From Eurosta solidaginis (taxonomy: Eukaryota; Arthropoda; Insecta; Diptera; Tephritidae), in contig NC_090319.1 of the NCBI RefSeq assembly GCF_040869045.1, positions 381,501,601 through 381,565,600 of the forward strand: DNA of 64,000 nt, read 5' to 3'. The notes under the pieces are model-generated. The model did not search any database and had not been told where the DNA came from. It was given only the letters and a program-made list of their open reading frames with translations. Of the stretch, positions 1 through 11,160 are shown piece by piece (within the stretch, counting starts at the first letter, position 1; every line of letters starts with the position of its first letter). The translations under genes were made by a program, and so were the position numbers.

Positions 1-1000
1 ATAAATATTTGAGATAGTTTTTGGCATCATTGTTTACTAAGCATTGGATTGTTTACTTCACTTTTTCAGGAACATTTTATACCGTTCTGCGATTTTTTTA
101 AAGATGACTGCCGGAATACGTCGAATCTATTGTGGAGCCATTTTGTAACTGTTCAAAAAATGATCTTGGGACTATTTCGAATAATTTTGGGAGTATTTCA
201 GGAGACCATTTCATGAATAATTTAGACTGCTTCAAGTTTGTTTTGCTATCATGCCGATGCTTTTTTAGAACAGTTGAGCATTATATTTGGGATTATTTCC
301 GGACCATTTTGGAACAGTTTCGGGATAGTTCTAAGGAATAGCTCTTACCGTTTTGTGATGGTCGAGTTTATGTTGGAATCATTTTCTAACTGGTTAAGGA
401 ATGATACTGGAACTTTTTTAAGATCAGTTGGGATATTTTTTCTAAAAGTTGTAGGAGTATTTCGGGGCTATTGCAGGAAAACTTTTGCATGCCTTCTCAA
501 AATACTATCGGAGACTATTTCGGTATTGTTCAAGGATCATTTTGGCATTGTTTAGGAATCGTTTCGGTACCATTTTTGCTAGGAATCATAAAGGTGCTCT
601 TTAGGGGTTATTTCGCAATATCTCGGAATTAGCTCCAAATTAGAATATGATTGTTTCCACAGCATTCCAGAGTTATTTTTTTATCAATTTGAAAATGTTT
701 CTGGATAATTTCGTGACTAGTTGAGAATTATTGCGGAACTACTTCGAGGTTATTTCTAGATAATTGCGTGACAATTTTTGTAAAGAATCATAACGCGACT
801 CTTTCTATACCATTTCGAAATCAATTCGAAACTATTCTCTAATCATGTAATGACTGATTCGCCAATACTTCAGCATTATTTTTGTTATCAATTTGGGAAT
901 GTCTACGTTTAATTTGACGACTATTTCGGGATTATGTCGAAGCTGTTTCGAGGGTATTCCTGAATTGTTTTTCAATTTCAGTATGCCTTATACCCAGCTG
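1..1000. repeat. Degenerate ~15-bp minisatellite (GGAACTATTTCGG-like)
   Basis: The stretch is built of loosely repeated phrases of about 15 bases such as GGGACTATTTCG, GGGATTATTTCCGG, GGAACAGTTTCGGG and GGAGACTATTTCGG, spaced irregularly and heavily diverged. The forward ORFs here are produced by the repeat and look like no protein. A short stretch of the same texture occurs at 46,540-46,700. It reads as an old minisatellite, possibly the internal array of a lost transposon. The left edge lies outside the window. Confidence 0.5.
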
Positions 1001-1308
1001 CAACCGAAATGGTCTCTCAATTTTATCTCTACACTATTCTCTTATATGACCAACAGATGTGCATGTCTATGGTACTCAGGACAACCCGTTTTTTCAATAA
1101 TTGCCGCTAGATGTGTCTCCTAAATATTATCTTACTGATATTTTTTTTAACCGCGAATGCAGTTGTATAAACATTTAAAATAAACACAGCTTATGTCATA
1201 TAAATTATTTCATTAATGGCTAATCGCAAGAAAAGATGTCGAAACATGATTTACTAGCAGACAAAATGTACAAACAAAGCATAAGTCATAAACAAAAGTA
1301 AATTTTAA
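1001..1308. other. Unassigned AT-rich DNA
   Basis: No gene, hairpin or recognised repeat is visible. It separates the degenerate minisatellite from the first HINE-like element. Confidence 0.4.
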
Positions 1309-2460
1309 CAAGTAAAGGTGTCTAAGTTCGGGTGTAACCGAACATTATATACCCAGCGTAAGCTTCAAATGTACATTTCATTTCAGATAAATTACTTTTC
1401 TACATAACACGTGACACCGCACGTTTAAAAAAAATTTCTCCCCATTTCCTGTTACAATAAAACTTGACGAGTGAAATATCATTGATACAAAACTATTTTT
1501 TGCTAAGTTATAGCTTATTATTCTAGTCTACGACCCCTTTAAACTTGTTTTATATCTAAGTCGCCGTGGTCTTTAACCGATCCTGTCCATTTTTACTAGA
1601 AATATTTTCTGCTATAAGGAAAATATGTGTACACAATTTCATTACGATATGTTAATTTTTCTTCGAGTTATGGCTCCCGAAATATGGAAAATTGCTTAGT
1701 CATAAAAGGGGCGGTGCCACACCCATGTTTTTAGAATTTGAAGTTTTTCCCATTTATTGTTATAAATCCACTTGAGAAATGAAATACCATTGATATAAAG
1801 CTCTTTTTTGCAAAAATATAGCTTATTTTATTCGTCCACGACCCTAATATCTTTTATATAAAAGTGGGCGTGGTCTTTAACCGATCTCGTCCATTTTTTC
1901 TAGACATATTTGTTGCTATAGGGAAAATTTGTGTACCCAACTTTATTACGATCCGTTAATTTTTCTTCGAGTTATGGCTCCCAAACCATAGAAAATTGCT
2001 TATTCAAAAAAGGGGCGTTGCCACGCCCATTTTTTTAAATTTGAAAATTTTCCTATTTATTGTTATAAATCCACTTGCGAAATGAAATACCATTGATATA
2101 AAGCTCTTTTTTTGCAAAAATATAGGTTATTTTATTCGTCCACGACGCTTTTAAAAATCTTTTATATAAAAGTGGGTGTGGTCCTTAACCGATCTCGTTA
2201 ATTTTTCTTCAAAGCATTCCCTATAGTAAAGGCAACCTCTCTGCCGAATTTTCTTACGATAGGTTTAACGATTTTTGATTTACGATTAATAATATTTGTA
2301 AAATTGATTTTATCACAAGTGGGCGGTGCCACGCCCATTTAAAGGTTGTTTTTTCAAATTTTTATTAAGAGTCTCAATATCAGTCCACATGTCCAATTTC
2401 AAAATTCTAGGTGTATTATTTACTAAATAATCAGGTTTTTTATGTTTTCCAAAATGTTAT
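1309..2460 (-). mobile_element. HINE-like non-autonomous Helentron, family A, copy 1 (5' end missing)
   Basis: Read on the minus strand the element ends at 1,309 with the family terminus CTTTACTTG next to T-rich DNA. The terminal hairpin GTTCGGTTACACCCGAAC lies at 1,326-1,343, followed inward by the subterminal repeat region. The body carries repeated GTGGGCGTGG blocks and phrases such as ATGGCTCCCRAAAYATRGAAAATTGCTTA, partly duplicated at about 1,680 and 1,975. The other end should hold a GACG microsatellite and a matching subterminal repeat. Instead it stops in an AT tract at about 2,460, where a different tandem repeat begins. Compare the complete copy at 33,633-35,058. It has no coding capacity. 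HINE assignment rests on structure, not on a database match. Confidence 0.65.
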
Positions 2461-3750
2461 CTATATATTAATACGCTAACAAAATTTCCATACAATCAAT
2501 TGACAGGCTGTTTCGCATACTTAGCATACGTAAAATCATATAAAAGTTATATGAATTGATTCGTATTGATCAGCCGCAGTGCATAGGCCTATTTTTGTTA
2601 ACAAATCTTACTCTATTTGTTTATAATTAATAGAAAAAGTTTTTTGTAAATTCGAACAATTCATACAAATATCGTAATTCATTTTCGTGCACAAGCGCGC
2701 CATCTTTGGGAACAATTATCTCAGTGTTTTAATGCGAATTTCAAAGACCTAAACCTTCGTGCACAAGCGCGCCGTCTTTGGGAACAATTATCTAAGTGTT
2801 CTAATGTGAATTTAAAATTTTTATGTATCCCCACTAAATCCGAAAGCACAAATGTTTCACCTACATACAAATGGAAACCATATTTTTATTGTTGCCACTT
2901 ACCTATAATAGCCTCTACCAAAATCCTAAAAAATTGTTCTAAAATAATTTGTAGCGTACCAAAAAATCTTAAATAGAATTAATTTTTGATCGGCCCATTT
3001 TTTGTGGCAAATTTCACTTACACGTAAATACATAAGCCTCTTTTTAACAGATTCTTTGATTTTTATTTTAGTTGTTTTCAAAAAAACATGAAAGCACAAA
3101 TAATGAGTTAACTTTTGTTGAAACTAACTAATTTATTTATAACAATTAATGGCAAATTTGCCCGAAAATGTTTTTGCATTTGCAGATTTAATCCTCATTT
3201 TAGATAAAGTACGTCTTATACTGAACAAAAAAAAAGTTACAAAAATATAACATTACATTTTTTATATTTGCCGTATTCCAGTGAGTTTTACAGCTCCGGC
3301 TCACGCTCAATTCGCACGGGAATCCTCTGGATCATTGAGAGACTTGAGAAGCAGATGTCGAGAAATTTTCGCACACGTGAAATGTGATAGGCAGATGTCG
3401 CCGCCGTTTCTCATTTAACTCATACGGCGAAAGGTTAAGCAGCGACATCTATTTTTGAAAAATTAGGTTTATTAAAGGCAGCGTTGCCAAACTAAAAATA
3501 AGTAATTAACAAATTATCTGGCTCTCAAATTAAACCAGACTTCTATCTGGATTTATCTGGCTCAAATCGTTGTTTTGCATTTACATGCAAAATTATTTAT
3601 CTGGCTCATGATTTTGCCACCGGATGATGGCAATTGCCTTTTATGCTAATTACGAAACAAAGAAACGTCCCAAAAACGTTTTTGATTTTAGGTCAAAGCG
3701 GCAACCGGCATCATAGCGGCCGTATTGCATAGGCAGTATATTAGCCACTA
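2461..3750. repeat. Unknown ~1-kb repeat, first unit of a tandem pair
   Basis: Starts with an ATATTAATACGCTAACAAAA-like sequence and ends with CAGTATATTAGCCACTAT. The next unit begins immediately with the same start. It contains a TATAAAAG box about 70 bases in and a GATCAGCCGCAGTGC stretch soon after, reminiscent of a promoter. Two features are absent from the second unit: a local ~70-bp duplication of the GCACAAGCGCGCC phrase (about 2,690 and 2,760), and an inserted ~350-bp block at about 3,285-3,635 with repeated TTATCTGGCTC phrases. It has no ORF of note. It interrupts or truncates the family A element. Confidence 0.6.
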
Positions 3751-4699
3751 TCTATATAGTAATACGCTAACAAAATTTCCATACAATCAATTGACAGGTT
3801 GTTTCGCATACTTAGCATACGTAGAATCATATAAAAGTTATATGAATCGATTCGTATTGATCAGCCGCAGTGCATAGGCCTATTTTTGTTAACAAATATT
3901 ACTCTACTTGTTTATAATTAATAGAAAAAGTTTTTTGTAAATTCGAACAATTCATACAAATATCGTAAGTTATTTTCGTGCACAAGCGCGCCATCTTTGG
4001 GAACAATTATCTAAGTGTTCTAATGCGAATTTCAAATTTTATGTATACTCGCTAAATTCGAAAGCACAAATGTTTCACCTGCATACAAATATGGTTCCCC
4101 ATTGTTGCCGCTTACCTATAATAGCCTCTTCCAAAATCCTAAAAACTTGTTCCAAAATAATTTGTAGCGGACCAAAAAGCTTAAATAGAATTTATTTTTG
4201 ACCGGCCCATTTTTTGTGGCAAATTTCACTTACACGGAAATACATAAGTCTTTATTTAACAGATTCTTTGTTTTATTTTAGTTGTTTTCAAAAAAAACAT
4301 GAAATCGCAAATAATGAGTTAACTTTAGTTGAAACTAAATAATTTATTTATAACAATTAATGCCAAATTTGCCCGAAAATGTTTTTGCATTTGCAGATTT
4401 AATCCTCATTTTAGATAAAGTACGTCTTATACTGAACGAAAAAAAAAAGTTACAAAAATATAACGTTAAATTTTTTATATTGCCTTTTATGCTAATTTAT
4501 TTTAGTTCTTATTTTATTTTATTATATATTCTCTTATTTCAAATTGGTTTATTATTATTTAACTGCAACTTGACTGAATCGGAAAATTTCACGTTGTATA
4601 TTAAACGAAACAAAAAAAAGTCCCAAAAACGTCTTTGATTTTAGGTCAAAACGGCAACCGGCATCATAGCGTGCATAGTCAGTATATTACCCACTATAT
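3751..4699. repeat. Unknown ~1-kb repeat, second unit of the tandem pair
   Basis: Head-to-tail copy of the preceding unit, beginning CTATATAGTAATACGC and ending with CAGTATATTACCCACTAT. It is similar over most of its length, but lacks the 70-bp duplication and the 350-bp insert, and has about 100 extra AT-rich bases near 4,490-4,600. The 92-codon ORF at 4,360-4,638 is AT-driven, repeats in broken form in unit 1 and is not considered a gene. The pair could be two LTR-like or transposon copies, or a local duplication. Confidence 0.6.
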
Positions 4700-5679
4700 T
4701 TATTATTAGGTTAACTTTGTTGGATTATATATCCATTAATCGGATGCTTAGATCCCATAACCCTAATTTTTTTATGTCGCTTAAAGTTATGAAATCAATT
4801 TTATTTTAGTAAATATGTTTGCGTGAATAACTTTAATGTTTTTTTTTTGTTTTTCTTTTCTTTCTAATTTATTCTGCTTTGTAATATCTTAGTATTGTAT
4901 GGTTCACAGACGATATTTTATGGTAGATATGGTGATATATATTCATGAAATGGAGTGTTTACAAATTTAATACAAATTAATTACGTACATAGATCTCAAT
5001 GGGAATCCCAACATTAAAATGTCCGAACATTAGAATCTTCATATTTCCACAATGATTCACATTAAAACCCGGAAAAAAGTCTAAGTGCACTTATTGAGTT
5101 TTATATGGAACTGTTTGTTCACTTCACTTAATTTTTTCGCAATTTAAGTACTTTATTTTTTTCTTTAATTAATCATTTTTTAGTAAACTCTGCTTTCTTT
5201 CTCATTACATAATTTTTTTATATTTTTATTTTATTTTTTATGAAGGTATCCTCTATTCTACTCGAAATTTTTGTTTTGTGTCACACTTACATATTATATA
5301 TGTATTTATACAAAATTAAATGGGTGGCGTGAAATAGGCTAAAATCCTTTAGCAAATTTCTTCATTTTTAACTAAAAGTTCGTCTTTTTCGAATTATGAC
5401 ACTATTGAAGTAAATGGGCGATATATGTATATGGGTTATATAGGCCTACTGGGGAACCGAGCTCCCAAAACTAACTTCGGTAGCGCGCCAACGGGGATCT
5501 TCCGGGTGTTGTGGAAAAACCTATTTTTCAATTCAATTTCAAGTAATTTCACCATAATTCTATGTCAATTTGATTTGATTTTGCATAATTTTTATATTTT
5601 TGTTTAAGGAGCTCCATACCAAAACGTTATAATTACACGTGAAAAGTTTGTAGAAAATTTAAAAAAATACAATCAAAAA
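4700..5679. other. Unassigned AT-rich DNA
   Basis: Very AT-rich sequence with T and A runs and no recognisable gene or repeat. A short less AT-rich patch around 5,440-5,515 stands out in base composition but translates to nothing recognisable. Confidence 0.35.
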
Positions 5680-8497
5680 CAAGTAAGGAAGGTTAAGTTC
5701 GGGTGTAACCGAACATTACATACTCAGTTGAGAGCTATGGTGACAACATAAGGGAAAATAACCATGTAGGAAAATGAACCGAGGGAAACCCTGGAATGTG
5801 TTTGTATGACATGTGTATCAAATGAAAGGCATTAAAGAGTATTTTATGAGGGAGTGGGCCATAGTTCTATAGGTGGACGCCATTTAGGGATATAGCCATA
5901 AATGTGGACCAGGGGTGACCCTAGAATTTATTTGCACGATATGGGCATCAAACGAAAGGTGCTAATGAGTATTTTAAAAGGGAGTGAGCCTTAGTTCTAT
6001 AGGTGGACGCCGTTTCGAGATATCGCCATAAAGGTGGGCTAGAGGTGACTCTAGAATTCGTTTGTGCAATATGTGTATCAAAAGAAAGGAGTTAATGAGT
6101 ATTTTAAGAGGGAGTGAGCCTTAGTTCTATAGGGGGACGCATTTTCGAGGTATAGCAATAAAGGTGGACCAGGGGTGACTCTAGACTTTGTTTGTACGAT
6201 ATGGTTATTAAATGAAAGGTGTTAATGAGTATTTTTAAAAGGGAGTGGGCCTTCGTTTTATAGGTGTTCGCCTTTTCGAGATATCGCCATAAAGGTGGAC
6301 CAGGGGTGTCTTTAGAATTTGTTTGTATGATATGGGTATCAAATGAAAGGTGTTAATGATTATTTTAAAAGGGCGTGGGGCTTAGTTCTATAGGTGGACC
6401 CCTTTTCGAGATATCGCCATAAAGGTGGACCAGGGTAGACTCTAGAATTCGTTTGTGCAATATGGGTATCAAACGAAAGGAGTTAATGAGTATTTTAAGA
6501 GGGAGTGGGCCTTAGTTCTATAGGTGGACGCCTTTTCGAGATATCGCCGTAAAGATGGACCAGGTGTGACTCTAGAATTCGTTTGTGCAATATGGGTATC
6601 AAACGAAAGGAGATAATGAGTATTTTAAGAGGGAGTGGGCCTTTCTGGACCAGGGGTGACTCTAGACTTTGTTTGTACGATATGGGTATCAAATAAAAGG
6701 TGTTAATGAGTATTTTTAAAAGGGAGTGGGCCTTCGTTCTACAGGTGTTCGCCTTTTCGAAATATCGCCATAAAGGTGGACCAGGGGTGACTCTAGAATA
6801 AGTTTGTACGATATGGGTATCAAACGAAAGGTATTACTGAGCATTTTAAAAGGGAGTGGGCCTTAGTTCTATAGGTCGTCGCCTTTTCGAGATATCGCCA
6901 TAAAGGTGGACCAGGGTGACTCTAGAATGCGTTTGTACGATATGGGTATCAAAAGAAAGGTGCTAATGAGTATTTTAAAAGGGAGTAATCCTCAGTTCTA
7001 TAGGTGGACGCCGTTTCGAAATATCGCCATAAAGGTGAACCAGGGGTGACTCTAGAATATGTTTGTACGATATGGGTATCAAATTAAAGGTATTAATGAG
7101 AGTTTTAAAAGGGAGTGGTGGTAGTTGTATATGTGAAGGCGTTTTACAGATATCGACCAAAATGTGGACCAGGGTGACCCAGAACATCATCTGTTGGATA
7201 CCGCTAATTTATTTATATATGTAATACCTGCCAAAATTTTAAGGGTTTTTTATTTCGCCCTGCAGAACTTTTTCATTTTCTTCTACTTAATATGGTAGGT
7301 GTCACAACCATTTTATAAAGTTTTTTCTAAAGTTATATTTCGCGTCAATAAAACAATCCAATTACCTTAACATATTTCATCCCTTTTTTCGTGTTTGGTA
7401 TAGAATTATGGCATTTTTTTCATTTTTTGTAATTTTCGATATCGAAAAAGTGGGCGTGGTCATAGTCGGATTTCGTTCATTTTTCATACCAAGATAAAGT
7501 GAGTTCAGATAAGTATGTGAACTGAGTTTAGTAAAGATATATCGATTTTTGCTCAAGTTATCGTGTTAAAGGCCATGCGGAAGGACAGACGGACGAATGT
7601 GTATAAAAACTGGGCGTGACATCAACCGATTTCGCCCATTTTCACAGAAAACAGTTGTCTCCATAAAATCTATGCCCCTACCAAATTTCAAAAGGATTGG
7701 TTAATTTTTGTTCGACTTATGGCGTTAAAAGTATCCTAGACAAATTAAATGAAAAAGGGCGGAGCCACGCCCATTTTTAAATTTTCTTTTATTTTTGTAT
7801 TTTGTTGCACCATATCATTACTGGAGTTGAATCTTGACATAATTTACTTATATACTGTAAAGATATTAAATTTTTTGTTAAAATTTTACTTAAAAAAAAA
7901 TTTTTTTTTAAAAGTGGGCGTGGTCCTTCTCCGATTTTGCTAATTTTTATTGAGCGTACATATAGTAATAAGAGTAACGTTCCTGCCAAATTTCATCATG
8001 ATATCTTCAACGACTGCCAAATTACAGCTTGCAAAAATTTTAAATTACCTTCTTTTAAAAGTGGGCGGTGCCACGCCCATTGTCCAAAATTTTACTAATT
8101 TTCTATTTTGCGTCATAAGTTCAACTCATCTACCAAGTTTCGTAGCTTCATCGGTCTTTTGTAATGAATTATCGCACTTTTTCAGTTTTTCGAAATTTTC
8201 GATATCGAAAAAGTGGGCGTGGTTATAGTCCGATATCGTTCATTTTAAATAGCGATCTGAGATGAGTGCTCAGGAACCTACATACCAAATTTCATCAAGA
8301 TACCTCAAAATTTACTCAAGTTATCGTGTTAACGGACGGACGGACGGACGGACATGGCTCAATAAAATTTTTTTTCGATCCTGATTATTTTGATATATGG
8401 AAGTCTATATCTATCTCGATTCCTTTATATATGTACAACCAACCGTTATCCAATCAAACTTAATATACTCTGTGAGCTCTGCTCAACTGAGTATAAT
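5680..8497 (-). mobile_element. HINE-like non-autonomous Helentron, family B, copy 1 (complete)
   Basis: Both ends are present. On the minus strand it begins at about 8,497 with subterminal repeat ATACTCAGTTGAG (complement at 8,482-8,494). It ends with the matching repeat at 5,720-5,732, a GTTCGG...CCGAAC hairpin and the terminus CCTTACTTG at 5,680. Inside are a GACG microsatellite (8,335-8,352), several GTGGGCGTGG modules (about 7,448, 7,912, 8,210), the palindrome TTTTCGATATCGAAAA and a 130-bp tandem array. The perfect 13-bp subterminal repeats are as expected for Helentron-associated elements. No transposase ORF is present, so it would depend on a partner elsewhere. Confidence 0.7.
5790..7180. 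repeat. 130-bp minisatellite inside family B HINE, about 10 units
   Basis: Units repeat the phrases GGGAGTGGGCCTTAGTTCTA, TAGGTGGACGCC, TTTTCGAGATATCGCCATAA, GGTGGACCAGGGGTGACTC and GATATGGGTATCAAATG. Spacing between successive GATATCGCC blocks is about 130 bases. One unit near 6,640 lost about 45 bases. Units are diverged by point changes, so this array is older than the one at 57.2-58.3 kb. ORFs at 6,495-6,692 and 6,975-7,190 are repeat translations. Confidence 0.85.
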
Positions 8498-8637
8498 TAC
8501 AAGGTCTTAGATCAAATTCAAGATTTTAAAGAAAAAGTTAAGTAAGTTAGACCAGTTTGCTATATTTCCAACACTTGATGCATAGACTGAGTTGAAAAAA
8601 ATACACGTTGGTCGAATTTCGACAACAGGCGATACTA

Positions 8638-8934
8638 GTATATATAAAAAGTGGGCGTGGTTATCATCCGATTTCGCTCATTTTCGATACCAATCTATTC
8701 TGGGCCAAGATAAGCCAAATTTGGTGAAGTTATCTCAATATTTACTCAAGTTATGGTGTTAACGGACAGACGGACGTACGGACGGACATGGCTCAATCAA
8801 ATTTTTTTTCGATACTGATGATTTTGATATATGGAAGTCTATATCTATCTCGATTCCTTTATACCTGTACAACCAACCGTTATCCAATCAAAGTGAATAT
8901 ACTCAGTATCTATGCAACGCACGCTGAGTATAAA
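8638..8934 (-). mobile_element. HINE-like family A fragment (5' end only)
   Basis: Contains the GTGGGCGTGGTTATC module, the CAAGTTATGG phrase, a GACG microsatellite at about 8,765-8,785 and the end ACGCTGAGTATAA. The last is the family A subterminal repeat (ATACTCAGCGT on the minus strand). It lies 140 bases from the end of the family B element. The hairpin end is missing. Confidence 0.65.
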
Positions 8935-9780
8935 AATAAAATCTGCTTTTGTCGTCAGTGAGTAATTTTTTATATTTATGTTGTATATGCATTGTTGTGC
9001 TGTGTTGTTGCTATACGACATTATGGCAGTTTTTCATTCATAAATGGCTACTTTTATTTGTGTTTTAGCCTTTTTTATTATTTTCTGTAATATTTTGCGT
9101 AAACACGCTGTTGACCGAATAAACAACCAGCTGAACTGCAAATGACCGGCAAACTTACAGTTGCAACAACACAATAAAGCAACATGCGCCGAGAATCGCA
9201 ACAACAGACATTAACTTGACTAAAAGCATGTTTGTTTGGCTACACAATTTTATTTACATAGACTTTTTTTTTTTGTATTTTTACTACATTTTTTTTGCAA
9301 CACCATAGAATGAAAAAACGCATGCAGATTTTTTGACATGTACGCGCTAAAATGCGCCAATATTGTTGACCCAGTGAATTTTTATTGTTTTTACTTTTAC
9401 ATTTTTCTCTATTTGCTTGAAAGTTGATTTTCATGGTTCATAGGCTGGTTGTTGAACCAACCTTAATGACAGCAACATCAAAGTCAGCTGTCACAGTACG
9501 AAATGAGGAAATATTTCGCATTATGTTGCCAAATGCACTAAAGTTTGTGGCGCTGAAACAATTAATTTCAATCAATGTAAACATTTAAGGGAATTTATGC
9601 AAACTGACAACACCAATAATGCAGTAATCTTCAGGCAAATTATTTGTAAAGAGAATAAAGAAAAAAGTAAAAGAGATGGAGTGACAGCGCGTGATACAAA
9701 ACGATCTCCAAAGCTCACAAGATCAGATTTGTTAGAGCAAATTTACTTGTGTTACTGCATATACTTGTGAAACAGTCCCC
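8935..9780. other. Unassigned DNA
   Basis: Mixed AT-rich sequence without a recognised repeat, tRNA or coding stretch. Confidence 0.35.
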
Positions 9781-9784
9781 AGTT

Positions 9785-10115
9785 TCAACACTTTACACGC
9801 AAAACATATTTTTGGTGCTCAAGGACCTCTGTGTTATTACTTGGGCTAAGTTTGGCCGCAATTTCAATATCTGTGGAATCCAAAACGTTTTCGTGATCCA
9901 GAGCAGCTTTACGAAAGGCAAATGGGGTTTTGCTGGTAAGATTTACGTAGCTGATATGCTTTGGAAATCGTTTCCGAAAACCAGACACTTACTCATGGCA
10001 CACCGGTTTAAAAGGTTTAGAATATGTAGCTGTAAAGGCCTGATCGTACCCGAGCTTAACGGGTTGCCATCCGCCAAACTACCGCCTATCTTCATAGCAC
10101 TTCTTTATGCCTAAA
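9785..10115 (-). pseudogene. Possible unidentified coding remnant with two in-frame stops
   Basis: On the minus strand one frame stays protein-like for about 110 codons, broken only by two stop codons. The last part, 9,785-9,988, is an open 67 codons with phrases such as KRFPKHISYVNLTSKTPF and AALDHENVLDSTDIEIAAKL. Upstream in the same frame is GGWQPVKLGYDQAFTATYSK, then a stop. Base composition is less AT-rich than the surroundings, and the sequence lacks the simple-repeat look of other ORFs here. The plus strand also has a 121-codon ORF over the same bases, so one of the two must be a shadow. I do not recognise the family; it may be a dead gene, a transposon piece or chance. Confidence 0.3.
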
Positions 10116-10570
10116 AAAGGTATGCATGTGTCAGAAAAAGAAAAACATAAAGCCCACTCCACTACGACGGTCGTTCACTTCACCATGATGGTCATCATCC
10201 TATAAAAACTTATAGCACGATATTGGAGGAACAGTGGTTTCATGATCGGAGCAGCCAGAAATATAAATATACAGCGTAGCGAGCAACTAACGATTGATTA
10301 CGAGTACTTTCCATCCCTTCATTTTATTTAGACCTAAAAAGTGTCGTCTCAGACCGACTGGTAAGGGTATCACGTTTTTGGACAGCAATACTAAAACAAT
10401 TTTATACAGTGAGTAAGTAACTTTGCTTGAATAAGAGCTAGAGTAGAAGAGAGCTTGGAAAAGCGCCCTTTCCAAACTTCAGAAAAGGAGTTCCCAGTTA
10501 ATACGTTTATTGCATGCCGAAACTAAAGTTTTCAAAAAATCAAAGGAATTCACAATTATGATGAAGTAAT
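10116..10570. other. Unassigned DNA
   Basis: No recognisable gene or repeat. The minus ORF at 10,287-10,475 shows no conserved features. Confidence 0.3.
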
Positions 10571-11160
10571 ATATTTAAAAAAATGTTTAAGTTAAACGCT
10601 TTTACTGAAAACAATACTTATATTAAGTAATAATAATACTAAAAGCTAGAAAATAATTAGGTAAGTCCCAGATACTAGTCATCACACTCCCCATCAATCT
10701 AGGGCGTTGATCAGTTGGACGCGTCAAATTTCTATTGATAGTAATAAGTAGTAACACCAACTGAACCTTAATCAGGTTATGCTACGCCTCACGATGTAAA
10801 GCTATTTCTATTCCTGTATGTAATATGAGCCAAATCGGACCACAAATATGATTTTTTTTATATTTCGATCCTTGCGCCACCTAGCGGGGGCTTTATTTTC
10901 ACAAAGCGATTTCTAATCCCGTATGTAATATGTCTTCCAAATATGAGCTAAATCGGACCACAAATACGATTTTTTTAAATATTTCGATCCATGCGCCACC
11001 TATCGGAGTTTTTTTCTTATTATGGAATTGTCATCGGGTTCTGAACTATATTCCAAGTTTCAAGCTTGTATCTTATCGGGAAGTTACTTAAATTTCAAGT
11101 CCCAAATTCTGTTGGCTACACAGAGTCAAACTAAATAAAAACATTTAAAAATTTGTTTGT
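10571..11160. mobile_element. Core-minisatellite element, copy 1 (one arm plus two units)
   Basis: Left part (10,571-10,727) is a terminal arm containing ATCTAGGGCGTTGATCA. The same arm occurs in the opposite orientation at about 38,345-38,500, beside the same type of array. The right part has two units of about 119 bp with the phrases CCAAATATGAGC, AAATCGGACCACAAATA, ATTTCGATCC and GCGCCACCTAGCGG (10,874-10,887; second copy 10,993-11,006 with one change). It then has the core TGTCATCGGGTTCTGAACTA near 11,040 and ends around CTAAATAAAA. The arms being inverted between copies suggests a foldback ancestor. No coding capacity. Confidence 0.5.

Noticed and set aside
2461..4699. A pair of LTRs flanking a retrotransposon
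   Set aside because: The two copies abut without any internal sequence, and no primer binding site or target duplication is seen.
6495..7190. Minus ORFs with similar IP..YK..LESPLVHLYGD sequence
   Set aside because: They are the 130-bp minisatellite read in one frame. The similarity between them is the repeat itself.
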